Assembly (NCBI GenBank): GCA_019746225.1
Contig: JAIESE010000038.1
Span: 1 to 64,000 of the forward strand
From: Alphaproteobacteria bacterium
GTDB lineage: Bacteria > Pseudomonadota > Alphaproteobacteria > Paracaedibacterales > VGCI01
Direction of reading: 5' to 3'
DNA: 64,000 nt
The position numbers were made by a program, and so were the translations under genes. How positions within the stretch are numbered: position 1 is the first letter of the stretch; each line of letters begins with the position of its first letter. Shown here in pieces: positions 42,859 to 51,335 of this stretch. The notes beneath the pieces are model-generated. The model did not search any database. It saw only the letters and a list, made by a program, of their open reading frames with translations, and was not told where the DNA came from.

Positions 42859-44196
42859 TTAAGCCTTTACAACATTATCCTTTTGCCCTGAAACCCGATG
42901 CATGGCATTTCGAGTATCAATCACGAGCTTGCTATGGGTACGAAGAAAATCATAATCAATATTGTCATGATCCGTGCAAATCAACACCGCATCGTACCCA
43001 TTAAGGGATTCTTTGGTCCAAGCAACGGACTTCTTTCCATTGATGAGGGGATGTTCACGCGATTTGTGAACCACGGGTACGTAAGGGTCATAATAGTCCA
43101 CATGGACATCTTTTGAGTGAAGTGTCTCAAAAATCGCAAGAGACGGACTCTCGCGAATATCATCCACGTTTTTCTTGTATGCCATACCAATCAGAAGAAT
43201 ACGAGAGCCACTCAAGGCTTTCTTAAACCGTATGTCGAGAGCTTCGCGCAATTGGTTGATGACGTAATCTGGCATGGCCGTATTCACTTCACCTGCAAGT
43301 TCAATAAATCGTGTGGAAACGCCATATTCCCGCGCTTTCCAGGTAAGATAAAAGGGATCAATGGGGATACAGTGACCGCCCAAACCAGGTCCTGGATAAA
43401 ACGGCATGAACCCGAAAGGCTTGGTCTTTGCGGCATCAATGACTTCCCACACATCGATGCCCATTTCGGAATAGATGACTTTCAATTCATTCACCATGGC
43501 AATGTTAATGCACCGGAAAATGTTCTCCGTGAGTTTAACGGCTTCTGCAGTAGCAGCGGACGATACCTCCACCACTTTCGGAACAATTTGGGTATAAAGC
43601 GATACAGCAAGGGTGCGAGAAATCGCATCATCAGCGCCCACGACTTTAGGAATTGATGAAGTTGCATATTGGGGATTCCCAGGATCTTCCCGTTCCGGGG
43701 AATAGGCCACAAAGAAGTCCTTGCCTGCTTTTAAGCCCGACCGTTCCAGGATCGGAATCACGACCTCTTGCGTTGTCCCCGGATAGGTTGTGGACTCCAA
43801 CACAATCAACTGCCCTTCCCGCAAATTAGGCAGGATGGTCTCAGCGGTTGCCACAACATAGCTCATGTCTGGCTCCCGATGACGGGTCAAGGGCGTGGGC
43901 ACGCAAATCAGAATCGCATCCATTCGCGCCAAGTCCTTCGCATCGTGCGTTGCTTCAAACCGCTTTTCCTTTAAGAGCTGTTCCAAGCTTTCTTGCGGAA
44001 AACTTTTGATGTAGGACGTTCCTTGCTTCAAGGTCTCCACACGCCCCTTGTCCACATCAAACCCAATGACGTTGAACCCCTGGTCTCCTAAGGCTTTGAC
44101 AAGCGGCAAACCGACATAGCCCAAGCCCATGACGCCAATGGTTGCTTTACGGTCCAGAAAGGCCTGATTCAGTGTTTGGGTGGATAGAGTTGACAT
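42859..44196 (-). CDS. Nucleotide-sugar dehydrogenase (UDP-GlcNAc 6-dehydrogenase, WbpA-like)
   Basis: The 445-residue enzyme has an N-terminal NAD site GVMGLGYVGLPLV, the PTPLTRHREPDMSY loop, ESTTYPGTTQEVV, YSPEREDPG, the catalytic-loop PGPGLGGHCIPIDP with the active-site Cys, and the C-terminal GMAYKKNVDDIRESPS. It oxidises UDP-sugars to uronates for surface polysaccharides. These motifs fit the WbpA/TviB branch rather than UDP-glucose dehydrogenase. AAGGGCG precedes the ATG. Confidence 0.92.
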   Translation of the reverse strand: MSTLSTQTLNQAFLDRKATIGVMGLGYVGLPLVKALGDQGFNVIGFDVDKGRVETLKQGTSYIKSFPQESLEQLLKEKRFEATHDAKDLARMDAILICVPTPLTRHREPDMSYVVATAETILPNLREGQLIVLESTTYPGTTQEVVIPILERSGLKAGKDFFVAYSPEREDPGNPQYATSSIPKVVGADDAISRTLAVSLYTQIVPKVVEVSSAATAEAVKLTENIFRCINIAMVNELKVIYSEMGIDVWEVIDAAKTKPFGFMPFYPGPGLGGHCIPIDPFYLTWKAREYGVSTRFIELAGEVNTAMPDYVINQLREALDIRFKKALSGSRILLIGMAYKKNVDDIRESPSLAIFETLHSKDVHVDYYDPYVPVVHKSREHPLINGKKSVAWTKESLNGYDAVLICTDHDNIDYDFLRTHSKLVIDTRNAMHRVSGQKDNVVKA

Positions 44197-44283
44197 GATC
44201 GCCCTTTTGTCTTTGATGGTATTGGTTTTTATTACAAGATCTGGGACAAGATTACAAGGGAGGTTGGGGGTTGAAAGGCTTTC

Positions 44284-44574
44284 TCAAGGACAAATTGTTT
44301 CATACAAATCCTTCCATTGTGGATTCATTGACTCAATAAGTTTTAGCTTTTGCTTCCGAGAACCCCCTTTAAGCTGCTTTTCTCTAAAGATAGCCCCTTC
44401 CATAGAGCCCCCTACTTCATAGTATACAAGCATTTTGCACCCATGTTTCTGCGTAAAGCCGTCAATCACACCTTCCCGATGTTGATAAGCTCGTTGGACA
44501 AGGTTGGAAGTCACCCCAACATAAAGGGTTCCGTTACGATGATTTGCCATAATATAAACCGCAGGTAGTTTCAT
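44284..44574 (-). CDS. GIY-YIG domain nuclease-like protein, 96 aa
   Basis: A short single-domain protein with VYIMANHRNGTLYVGVT as the GIY-YIG segment, the Arg of NLVQRAYQHR, KMLVYYEVGG, and the Glu of FREKQLKG. Small stand-alone GIY-YIG proteins of this YhbQ-like type are widespread in bacteria and of unclear role. The ATG at 44574 replaces a TTG at 44586 used only if the frame is extended. It lies upstream of the nucleotide-sugar dehydrogenase on the same strand. Confidence 0.88.
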   Translation of the reverse strand: MKLPAVYIMANHRNGTLYVGVTSNLVQRAYQHREGVIDGFTQKHGCKMLVYYEVGGSMEGAIFREKQLKGGSRKQKLKLIESMNPQWKDLYETICP

Positions 44575-44688
44575 TTCAGGTCGCAATTTTCTTTAAAAAA
44601 TCGTGCCTCAATATAGCATAAATTATACAACGAAGCTCATGCGACAAAAAAATCCAGGGCATAGAAGGTAATCCTTGTTCCCCTGAAC

Positions 44689-44750
44689 GTCATTGCGCGG
44701 AGGATAGCCGAGCGACAGCGATGGCGTACGACAAAGCAATCCAGGGGCAG
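44689..44750 (+). repeat. Dispersed palindromic element, copy 1
   Basis: Begins GTCATTGCGCGGAG and ends GCAATCCAGGGGCAG, with GCCGAGCGACAGCGATGGCG inside. The same unit recurs at 44791 and, inverted and shortened, at 44911. Confidence 0.8.
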
Positions 44751-44790
44751 CAAACGAAATTCTTTAATCTTCTATACAAAACCATCGGTC

Positions 44791-44852
44791 GTCATTGCGC
44801 GGAGTTAAGCCGAGCGACAGCGATGGCGAACGACAAAGCAATCCAGGGGCAG
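44791..44852 (+). repeat. Dispersed palindromic element, copy 2
   Basis: Same unit as at 44689 with only a few changes (GGAGTTAAGCC for GGAGGATAGCC, GCGAACGAC for GCGTACGAC). Confidence 0.8.
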
Positions 44853-44910
44853 CGTGATAGTTCTGGAAGCATTGTTCGATTCAGACATCACTGAAGTCCC
44901 ATGTCCTTGG

Positions 44911-44944
44911 CCCCTGGATTGCTTCGCATGCGCTCGCAATGACG
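44911..44944 (-). repeat. Dispersed palindromic element, inverted short copy
   Basis: CCCCTGGATTGCTTCGC...CGCTCGCAATGAC is the reverse complement of the ends of copies 1 and 2, with the middle shortened. Elements of the form GTCATTGCG...GCAATCCAGG are common in alphaproteobacterial intergenic DNA. Confidence 0.7.
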
Positions 44945-44983
44945 GTGGGGAGGTTTGGTTTTATAACACCCAAAACCATTTGC

Positions 44984-45499
44984 TTAAGAGATGAGTATCC
45001 ATCTTTTTTCATTCAATTCTTGAACGAGTTTATCTTTTTGGTCAGAACCAAACAGATGAGACCATAGTTCATCAAGACTCTTCACAGCAATCCATTCTCC
45101 AATAACTCTTCCGGCCAAAGGTAAAGCAGAAGCGTATACGCGTTTAGTCTGTAAAGTGCTGTCTTTATAATCCTTAAGTTCATCATCTAGTGAATTTGCT
45201 TTGGTGTTAATTGATCTCCTTACGCTCTCAATTTTTTCTTTATCTTTTTGTGAAATATTGGTATCTGCAAACATCACGATACTTTCAATAAACCCATTCA
45301 CTTCAGCAGCGAGTTGATTGTGATCGTTTTTAAGTTCTTTTGACAAAGTTGGTTTTTCTTGCTCGTGATATCGATCAGAAATCCCTTTTAATTTTCCAAG
45401 ATCATGCAGCAATAGAGGATCAACTTTTTCAGCAAATGCCTCAGTGATTAAACATAGGGTAATAATAAAAAAATATCGGATAGGGTGTTTCCAGGACAT
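44984..45499 (-). CDS. Exported helical hypothetical protein, 171 aa
   Basis: A signal peptide (FIITLCLITEAFAE, cleavage near residue 23) is followed by long charged helices with heptad-like spacing (about residues 40-125) and a short hydrophobic stretch (ASALPLAGRVIGEWIAV). It ends with a Lys/Glu helix. I do not recognise it; a periplasmic or secreted coiled-coil protein is the only safe statement. It is isolated between the repeat cluster and a HAD hydrolase. Confidence 0.6.
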   Translation of the reverse strand: MSWKHPIRYFFIITLCLITEAFAEKVDPLLLHDLGKLKGISDRYHEQEKPTLSKELKNDHNQLAAEVNGFIESIVMFADTNISQKDKEKIESVRRSINTKANSLDDELKDYKDSTLQTKRVYASALPLAGRVIGEWIAVKSLDELWSHLFGSDQKDKLVQELNEKRWILIS

Positions 45500-45580
45500 C
45501 GCTCAACTCCTTACTATTTGGATATGTGTCTACGATGGAAATTATAATGTATTATGCGTTAATAAACCCTTTAGGCGCCC

Positions 45581-46456
45581 CTACCCCTCCCAAACCATGG
45601 TGTCCATTGCATATTTTGGCACAACCCCAAGGTCAGTGGATAATTTCTTCAATAAATCAGGCGTTTTATCTGTGGACTTGCCATCGGTGAGCAAAACCTC
45701 GTGATGAATGCCACCCATGACCAATGCGCCATCGATGCCATTGCTCATGGCCCCCTTGATGTCGGTCGTCAAGGAGTCTCCAATGGCCAAGATGCGCGAA
45801 GAATCAACACCCCCAAGAAGCGACCGAACTGGCTTGTAGATCGCCGGATACGGCTTACCATGATAAAAGACATCACCGCCCATTTGTTCGTAGCGTTCTG
45901 CCACGCCACCACAGGCTAAAATAATTTTCCCATCCAACACAATGACCCGATCCGGATTCGCGCACAACATGGGCAATTTGCGGGCAATACCCGTTTCTAA
46001 AATCGCTTCATAATCCTTGACATCGGCCAATTCAGCACCGGTCATTAGGAGAAAATCTGCTTCATCCGGTGAGGTTACTTTTCTGTAATCTAAATCAGAA
46101 TACATGGGGTGATGAAACTCTGGACCAATAGGGAACAAGTGCTTTCCAAGGCGTTGATGCCATTCATCCGGACGGTTCTTCAAGCCTTGGTGGGTATCTT
46201 CGCCGGATGTGTAAATATGGGTGTAAAGGGAGCGCGGAAGCCCCATGTCTTCCAAATGAGCCTCCGAGGAAAAGACTCGACGGGGAGAATTCGACAGCAG
46301 AAGCGTTGTTTTATTTAGATTTTTCAGATGTGTCAGCGTCTCAAGGGCCCATGGATAAGGCTTTCGCCCATTATGAATGACCCCCCACAAATCAATCAGA
46401 AATGCATCATATTGATTAAGTACCTCTTTAATGCCGGTGATAAACTGTGTTGTCAT
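45581..46456 (-). CDS. HAD-superfamily class IIA hydrolase (NagD-like sugar phosphatase)
   Basis: The 291-residue protein has FLIDLWGVIHNG as motif I, TTLLLSNSPR as motif II, a class IIA cap domain (LLMTGAELADV region) and ILAIGDSLTTDIKGA as motif IV with the usual aspartates. It should dephosphorylate a small sugar- or nucleotide-type substrate. GGGAG lies 7 bases before the ATG. It is divergent to the EamA transporter at 46613. Confidence 0.88.
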   Translation of the reverse strand: MTTQFITGIKEVLNQYDAFLIDLWGVIHNGRKPYPWALETLTHLKNLNKTTLLLSNSPRRVFSSEAHLEDMGLPRSLYTHIYTSGEDTHQGLKNRPDEWHQRLGKHLFPIGPEFHHPMYSDLDYRKVTSPDEADFLLMTGAELADVKDYEAILETGIARKLPMLCANPDRVIVLDGKIILACGGVAERYEQMGGDVFYHGKPYPAIYKPVRSLLGGVDSSRILAIGDSLTTDIKGAMSNGIDGALVMGGIHHEVLLTDGKSTDKTPDLLKKLSTDLGVVPKYAMDTMVWEG

Positions 46457-46612
46457 GAGAGTCTCCCTGTTGAAATTAAAGGAAACCTTAAGAGAAAAGC
46501 TCTTATATCGTCAAGGGAAATATGTAAACAAACCTTTAGGATCGTCTCATCCGATTTTTATTGTTTTCTCGAAAACCATCTCCCTATATATGTAACAAAA
46601 GGAGTCGTTATT

Positions 46613-47527
46613 ATGAATCAAAGCACTGCACAAGCCTTAAGTCCCCATGGGCGTTTAACGGCTTTACAGGCCTTCAAGGCCAAGTTCTCTAACAAGGTCA
46701 TTGGGGCCACATTTATGTTGCTGTGGGCGCTTACCTTTAGCACCGCCATGGCTTTTGCGAAAACGTTGTCACCGGAAGTTGATAGTGTCATCGTCCTTTT
46801 CATGCGGTATTTCTTCGGCCTGCTTTTCTTCTCCCCCTTTATTCTTCAAGCTGGCATCAAGGGCTTCACCACGTCCCGGCCGCTGCTTCATCTCATTCGC
46901 GTGACCACCTTGGGCATCGCTGTCGGATGCACCTATTTTGCTTACCGAAATTTGCCCCTGGCTCAAGCGACGGCCATCGGCATGACGGGACCCTTATTTA
47001 CAACAGTTCTGGCCGTGATTCTCTTGAAGGACAGTGTTCCCCTCACGAAATGGTTGCTCATTCTGTTGGGCTATGCAGGCGTGATTGTGACCGTTCGGCC
47101 CCATGAGATGGCCATCAGCATTGGGGTATGGGCGGCTCTATCAGCCAATTTATTCGCCGCTCTTTCCATGATTTGTGTCAAGCTTCTCACCCGAACCGAA
47201 AGCACGTTTACGCTAATGTTGTATGCCAACACGGCAACCACATTTATCGCAGGCCTCGTCGCCATTATGGTTTGGAAAACGCCCGCATTTTGGGATGTGA
47301 TGGCCCTCATTGCGGTCGGTGGCTTTGGGGTTCTCTCCCAGTTTTGCAACGTCACGGCCTTAAGACACGCCAATCCGTCATTTCTAGCACCCTTCGAATA
47401 TACCCGCATCTGCTTTGCTATTCCCGTCGGATTCCTCTTCTTTGATGAAATTCCCAACATTTGGGTCATTTTGGGAAGCCTCATCATTATTGCAGCAACC
47501 TATGGATTGACGCGCGTTGAAAAATAA
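46613..47527 (+). CDS. EamA/DMT-family transporter
   Basis: The 304-residue protein has ten predicted membrane helices in two EamA repeats (ATFMLLWALTFSTAMAFAK and ALSANLFAALSMICVKLL as matching first helices). The start at 46613 is set by AAGGAG 8 bases upstream; the frame is open further back but without support. Related DMT carriers in Rickettsiales transport S-adenosylmethionine or amino acids; the substrate here is unknown. Confidence 0.88.
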   Translation: MNQSTAQALSPHGRLTALQAFKAKFSNKVIGATFMLLWALTFSTAMAFAKTLSPEVDSVIVLFMRYFFGLLFFSPFILQAGIKGFTTSRPLLHLIRVTTLGIAVGCTYFAYRNLPLAQATAIGMTGPLFTTVLAVILLKDSVPLTKWLLILLGYAGVIVTVRPHEMAISIGVWAALSANLFAALSMICVKLLTRTESTFTLMLYANTATTFIAGLVAIMVWKTPAFWDVMALIAVGGFGVLSQFCNVTALRHANPSFLAPFEYTRICFAIPVGFLFFDEIPNIWVILGSLIIIAATYGLTRVEK

Positions 47528-47837
47528 AGAGTTCAGTTAAAAATTTAATTACAAAAACCCCAAAAAAGAGTGTTTTTCACTTCTAATATCTACAAATCAT
47601 TATGTTTATTAAATAAAAGTAAATTTAACATCAAATCAAACAGCCACAATAATACAATTTACAAAAAATAATTCCAATAATGAACTTAATACTATTGAAA
47701 TATACACAAATTGTTTTATATTTTTTATTATAGATACAATGTATTTGTATTACATTAATGTTGTTTGTTTTTCTAAATTGGGATCGGCCTTGGTTGTTAA
47801 ACCATTCCCCCTCCCATCAATATGGGGAGTGCGTGTT
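47528..47837. other. AT-rich upstream region of the RTX gene
   Basis: Very AT-rich to about 47760, which fits a promoter region. Close to the start codon, CTCCCAT (47811-47817) can pair with ATGGGGAG (47822-47829), which contains the ribosome site. No reading frame is convincing. Confidence 0.45.
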
Positions 47838-49871
47838 ATGGCTATAAAAATCAAATTCGGAACGAATAATGACGATACAATTGACTATTCATCTGGCCCT
47901 TACGTGAATTATTACCTCATCGTTTACGGCGGTAACGGCAACGACCTTATCAAAGGGGGAAATAAGAGCGACATTCTTTTCGGGGGTCAAGGCAATGACA
48001 CCATCTTTGGTGGGTTTGACAATGATATTCTCTGGGGAGATTCCGGAAATGATATCCTTGTAGGGGATATTCAAGGAGCTTCGTCTTCGCCTGGGGAAAC
48101 CGTAAATTATGGGAGCAATATTCTCTATGGCGGCGGTGGCAATGACTTACTTATTGGAGGCGTAGGGGGCAATGGCTACGCTGTTCCTGTCCTTGAATCT
48201 GGCACCTTTACACTATATTATGGCCATAACCTCCTGGTCGCTGGCTCTGGAAAAGAGATTTTGATTGGCAGTTTCGGCAATATGAGCATCATAGAAGATA
48301 ATGTTGCCTACACTCGAGTTGATGGTGGAAACACCCTCATAGGTGGAAAAGGCGATGCTATTCTTGCTGGTAACCGAGCCTATATTCAAGCTTATACAAC
48401 ACACGATGTTTCTCCCACAATAACTCACAATGCAAGTCTTCTGATAGGAGGATCCGGAAATAATATCATGGTTGGAGATGAAAAATTTAATGAAGTCAAA
48501 CATTTTGGCGCCCAACCAGACGGCACTGTCACGGGGGTTAATTTCGCTGAAGTTGAAATAGGAATAGGTAGCGTTCTAATCGGGGGGGATAAAACAAATT
48601 TTATGGCTGGTGGCCGTGCAAATGCCATTAATACTTTTACGAGTGCAACGCTATCAAAATATATTGAAGAAGGGGATGATACTCTTGTCGGTGGAAAAGG
48701 TAATGATACCATCATTGGGGATCGAGAGGGACAGAGCATTTTTCTTTCTGGAGTTAATGATTTTACCCAACTTTACCAACCTCGTGGTGATGATGTTATC
48801 ACCGGAGGGGGAGGCAATGATATTCTCATCGGTGATGATAGTACAATGGGTACCGATTATGTAAGAACCCCCAATTTGTTTGGATCTCAAGGGTTATTCA
48901 CCAATACTGACCCAAGTGTAAAATTCTATGGCGGCAATACGTTAAATGGAAACGATACGCTCCAAGGAGGCAAAACGGGTGATGATATCATGTGGGGAGA
49001 TAATGACGTTTATGCAAGCCCAACATCACCTACTTTCTTGCCAACAGTAGCCAATCTTGCACCAGGAACCCACACAGTATCTCTTTCTTTGGATGGTAGC
49101 AATATTCCGATTGTTACCATTGATGGTCATACGATTATTCACACCCCTCAAACTCCTCAGACTATAGCGACAGGGACGTTTACGAATGTTGTCGCTTCCG
49201 GAGAATGGACGGATGGCGTCTCAGTTTTCGGAATTTCAGGAGCGACTGTTCCTGGATCAGACACATTTGTGTTCGATGTGGCCAAAGGCTGGGGTCGGGA
49301 TACCGTGATGGACTTCAATGGACTTGTTTCTGCTGGCTCTTCGTCCTCCAACATAAATCTCTTGGAGTATTATAACAGCCAAGGTGTATTTGCGCCTCAA
49401 GTGGTAACCGTGAGCCAAACAGACAACCTCCAATTCAAAAACGTGCATCATATCGCTGGAAATACCTTTGCCTACCAGGATGTTGACGCTCAAATTCTCT
49501 CTATTACGGCGACAACAGCAAGTACGCCGGCAGTAGGGAGCAACACAGGGAGTCTTGGTGCATATTTCACAAATGATACCATAACAAATCCAAACCTGAA
49601 TCTGTCCTATGAAGCGCCATCAGCAACAGGTCCAGTCACCCATACCCTTGGAACGATGGGTGCCTATGAATCTGCTAATCTGTTTACGATTCCTGTTGGT
49701 GTGGTAGATGTCGCTTTTAAAAATGGAAGTCATATTATCTTTGCTGACGTGAAATTTGACGCAACACATGCTTACACCGGCATCGAGGATCTCTTTACAA
49801 CATCCGCAGCAACGTCCACGTCTCACGACGTGAACTTACTTGCTGCACAAGCCCATGTTGTCATTGTCTAA
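47838..49871 (+). CDS. RTX-type calcium-binding protein, likely type I secreted
   Basis: The 677-residue protein has no N-terminal signal peptide and many Gly/Asp-rich nonapeptides (GGNGNDLIKGG, GGQGNDTIFGG, GDSGNDILVGD, GGGGNDILIGDD) spread over residues 30-400 with longer insertions between. These bind calcium and fold outside the cell. The C-terminal part is Thr/Ser/Val-rich and ends hydrophobic (LLAAQAHVVIV), as in substrates of type I secretion. I chose ATG 47838 (GGGGAG upstream, MAIKIKFGTNNDD). No HlyB/HlyD/TolC genes are in the window, so the exporter must be elsewhere. An adhesin or surface role is a guess. Confidence 0.85.
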   Translation: MAIKIKFGTNNDDTIDYSSGPYVNYYLIVYGGNGNDLIKGGNKSDILFGGQGNDTIFGGFDNDILWGDSGNDILVGDIQGASSSPGETVNYGSNILYGGGGNDLLIGGVGGNGYAVPVLESGTFTLYYGHNLLVAGSGKEILIGSFGNMSIIEDNVAYTRVDGGNTLIGGKGDAILAGNRAYIQAYTTHDVSPTITHNASLLIGGSGNNIMVGDEKFNEVKHFGAQPDGTVTGVNFAEVEIGIGSVLIGGDKTNFMAGGRANAINTFTSATLSKYIEEGDDTLVGGKGNDTIIGDREGQSIFLSGVNDFTQLYQPRGDDVITGGGGNDILIGDDSTMGTDYVRTPNLFGSQGLFTNTDPSVKFYGGNTLNGNDTLQGGKTGDDIMWGDNDVYASPTSPTFLPTVANLAPGTHTVSLSLDGSNIPIVTIDGHTIIHTPQTPQTIATGTFTNVVASGEWTDGVSVFGISGATVPGSDTFVFDVAKGWGRDTVMDFNGLVSAGSSSSNINLLEYYNSQGVFAPQVVTVSQTDNLQFKNVHHIAGNTFAYQDVDAQILSITATTASTPAVGSNTGSLGAYFTNDTITNPNLNLSYEAPSATGPVTHTLGTMGAYESANLFTIPVGVVDVAFKNGSHIIFADVKFDATHAYTGIEDLFTTSAATSTSHDVNLLAAQAHVVIV

Positions 49872-49898
49872 AGAAATGATGTGTTGTTGAAAAAATTA

Positions 49899-49918
49899 AG
49901 GGGCCCTGCCGGGCCCCT
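49899..49918. terminator. Rho-independent terminator after the RTX gene
   Basis: Arms AGGGGCCC (49899-49906) and GGGCCCCT (49911-49918) with a 4-base loop, followed by ATTCTTTTG. Confidence 0.8.
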
Positions 49919-49972
49919 ATTCTTTTGCTAAGAGTACAGATACTATAACTAGCTTTAAACCTGCTTCAGCCC

Positions 49973-50635
49973 CTACTGATTTACAGCCATACTGCTGCGC
50001 AGCAAGTTCTTGGATAGATAATCTTCCACATGAGAACGAAGATCTGTAAGCTGGCCTGCGAAGAAGTGATCCGCTTGGGGGACCAATCGGTAGTCAATAT
50101 TAATGCCGCGTTGTAGTTGCAGCTTACTCACGAGATTGGCAACAGAAACATGGGGGACGATATCGTCCTTTTCCCCTTGCAAAATAAGGCCAGGAACGGG
50201 ACACGGAGCGAGGAAACCGAAATCGTAGCGATCCGCCGGCGGGCTGATAGACACAAATCCTTCCAATTCCGGGCGGCGCATGAGAAGTTGCATGCCAATC
50301 CACGCCCCAAAAGAAAAGCCGGCGACCCAACAGGCCGACGCATTTGTGTTGTTGGCTTGGAGCCAATCCAGGGCGGACGCTGCATCATTCAGCTCCCCTT
50401 CCCCATTATCATAAGTGCCTTCTGAGCGGCCCACGCCGCGAAAATTGAAACGCAAGGTATTGAAACCGCGCTCCGCAAAACTTCTATATAGCGCATAAAC
50501 CACTTTGTTATTCATGGTTCCCCCAAATTGAGGATGGGGGTGCAAGACGATAGCAATGGGTGCTCCGTCGCGATGGGTTTGGTGATAGCGTCCTTCAATC
50601 CGACCAGCGGAACCATTAAAAATTATTTCTGACAA
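49973..50635 (-). CDS. Alpha/beta hydrolase
   Basis: A 220-residue protein with HPHPQFGGTMNNKVV, the nucleophile loop AGFSFGAW, LQGEKDDIVP holding the aspartate and VPQADHFFAG with the histidine. It belongs to a broad family of alphaproteobacterial hydrolases that begin (M)xEIIFNG. The start codon is TTG at 50635, set by GGAGG upstream and by the family start; a frame from 50689 lacks support. It is divergent to iscR, with the IscR-like site between them. Confidence 0.85.
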   Translation of the reverse strand: MSEIIFNGSAGRIEGRYHQTHRDGAPIAIVLHPHPQFGGTMNNKVVYALYRSFAERGFNTLRFNFRGVGRSEGTYDNGEGELNDAASALDWLQANNTNASACWVAGFSFGAWIGMQLLMRRPELEGFVSISPPADRYDFGFLAPCPVPGLILQGEKDDIVPHVSVANLVSKLQLQRGINIDYRLVPQADHFFAGQLTDLRSHVEDYLSKNLLRSSMAVNQ

Positions 50636-50693
50636 AACGTTTCCTCCTCCCCAATGAATTCTAAATCTTTCAAAACGAACTACCTTCAAAACA

Positions 50694-50726
50694 ATACTTG
50701 ACCAAATTGGTCGGAATAGGTATTCC
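50694..50726. promoter_or_regulatory. IscR-type operator between the hydrolase and iscR
   Basis: ATACTTGACCAAATTGGTCGG fits the type 1 IscR motif of alphaproteobacterial isc promoters, with GACCAAATTGGTC (50700-50712) nearly palindromic, followed by the palindrome GGAATAGGTATTCC (50713-50726). This suggests autoregulation of iscR and the operon by the iron-sulfur state. Confidence 0.7.
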
Positions 50727-50822
50727 TATTCTAGATGAGGGTTGTTCCCTCACTTGATAGCGCACATTTAGTGATATCGCAAGAAGTCTAGCATGGCTTC
50801 TCTGAAAAAGGTGAAAAATCGA

Positions 50823-51335
50823 ATGCGTTTAAGTACAAAAGCTCGATATGCCGTTACAGCAATGGTCGATGTGGCTCTGGAAGATGCTTCTGGGCCTGTG
50901 TCTTTGACTACAATTGCAGAACGTCAAGAACTCCCGCTGGCTTATCTTGAACAGCTTTTTGGAAAATTGCGTAAAGCAGGGTTAGTAAAAAGCAGTCGAG
51001 GTTCTGCTGGCGGTTATGCGTTAGCCCATAAAGCTGAGGATGTTCGTATTTTAGATATTATTTCAGCGGTCGACACGCCTTTGAAAGCAACGCAATGTGA
51101 TCATGAGTCGTCGAAAGGATGCCGCATGACAGGGGAGCGTTGCTTAACCCATGATTTGTGGGAGGAGCTTGGCGCCGTCGTTCAATTGTTTTTGACACGG
51201 ATCACCCTTGCCGATGTTTGTGAAAAGCGTATTGCTGGAATGGGGCGTTTCGGCGCCTTTATGGACCCTTTACCAAAACACCATCAAAAAGCATACGGAG
51301 AGAAACCTTTTGATCAAAATCAGGTGGTTACATGA
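50823..51335 (+). CDS. iscR: Iron-sulfur cluster regulator IscR (Rrf2 family)
   Basis: The 170-residue protein begins MRLSTKARYAVTAM, has the Rrf2 helix-turn-helix with PLAYLEQLFGKLRKAGLVKS and SSRGSAGGY, and three cysteines in CDHESSKGCRMTGERC that hold a [2Fe-2S] cluster. ATG 50823 is the family start; one at 50793 would add 10 residues. It heads the isc operon and overlaps the next gene by 4 bases. A matching operator lies upstream. Confidence 0.95.
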   Translation: MRLSTKARYAVTAMVDVALEDASGPVSLTTIAERQELPLAYLEQLFGKLRKAGLVKSSRGSAGGYALAHKAEDVRILDIISAVDTPLKATQCDHESSKGCRMTGERCLTHDLWEELGAVVQLFLTRITLADVCEKRIAGMGRFGAFMDPLPKHHQKAYGEKPFDQNQVVT

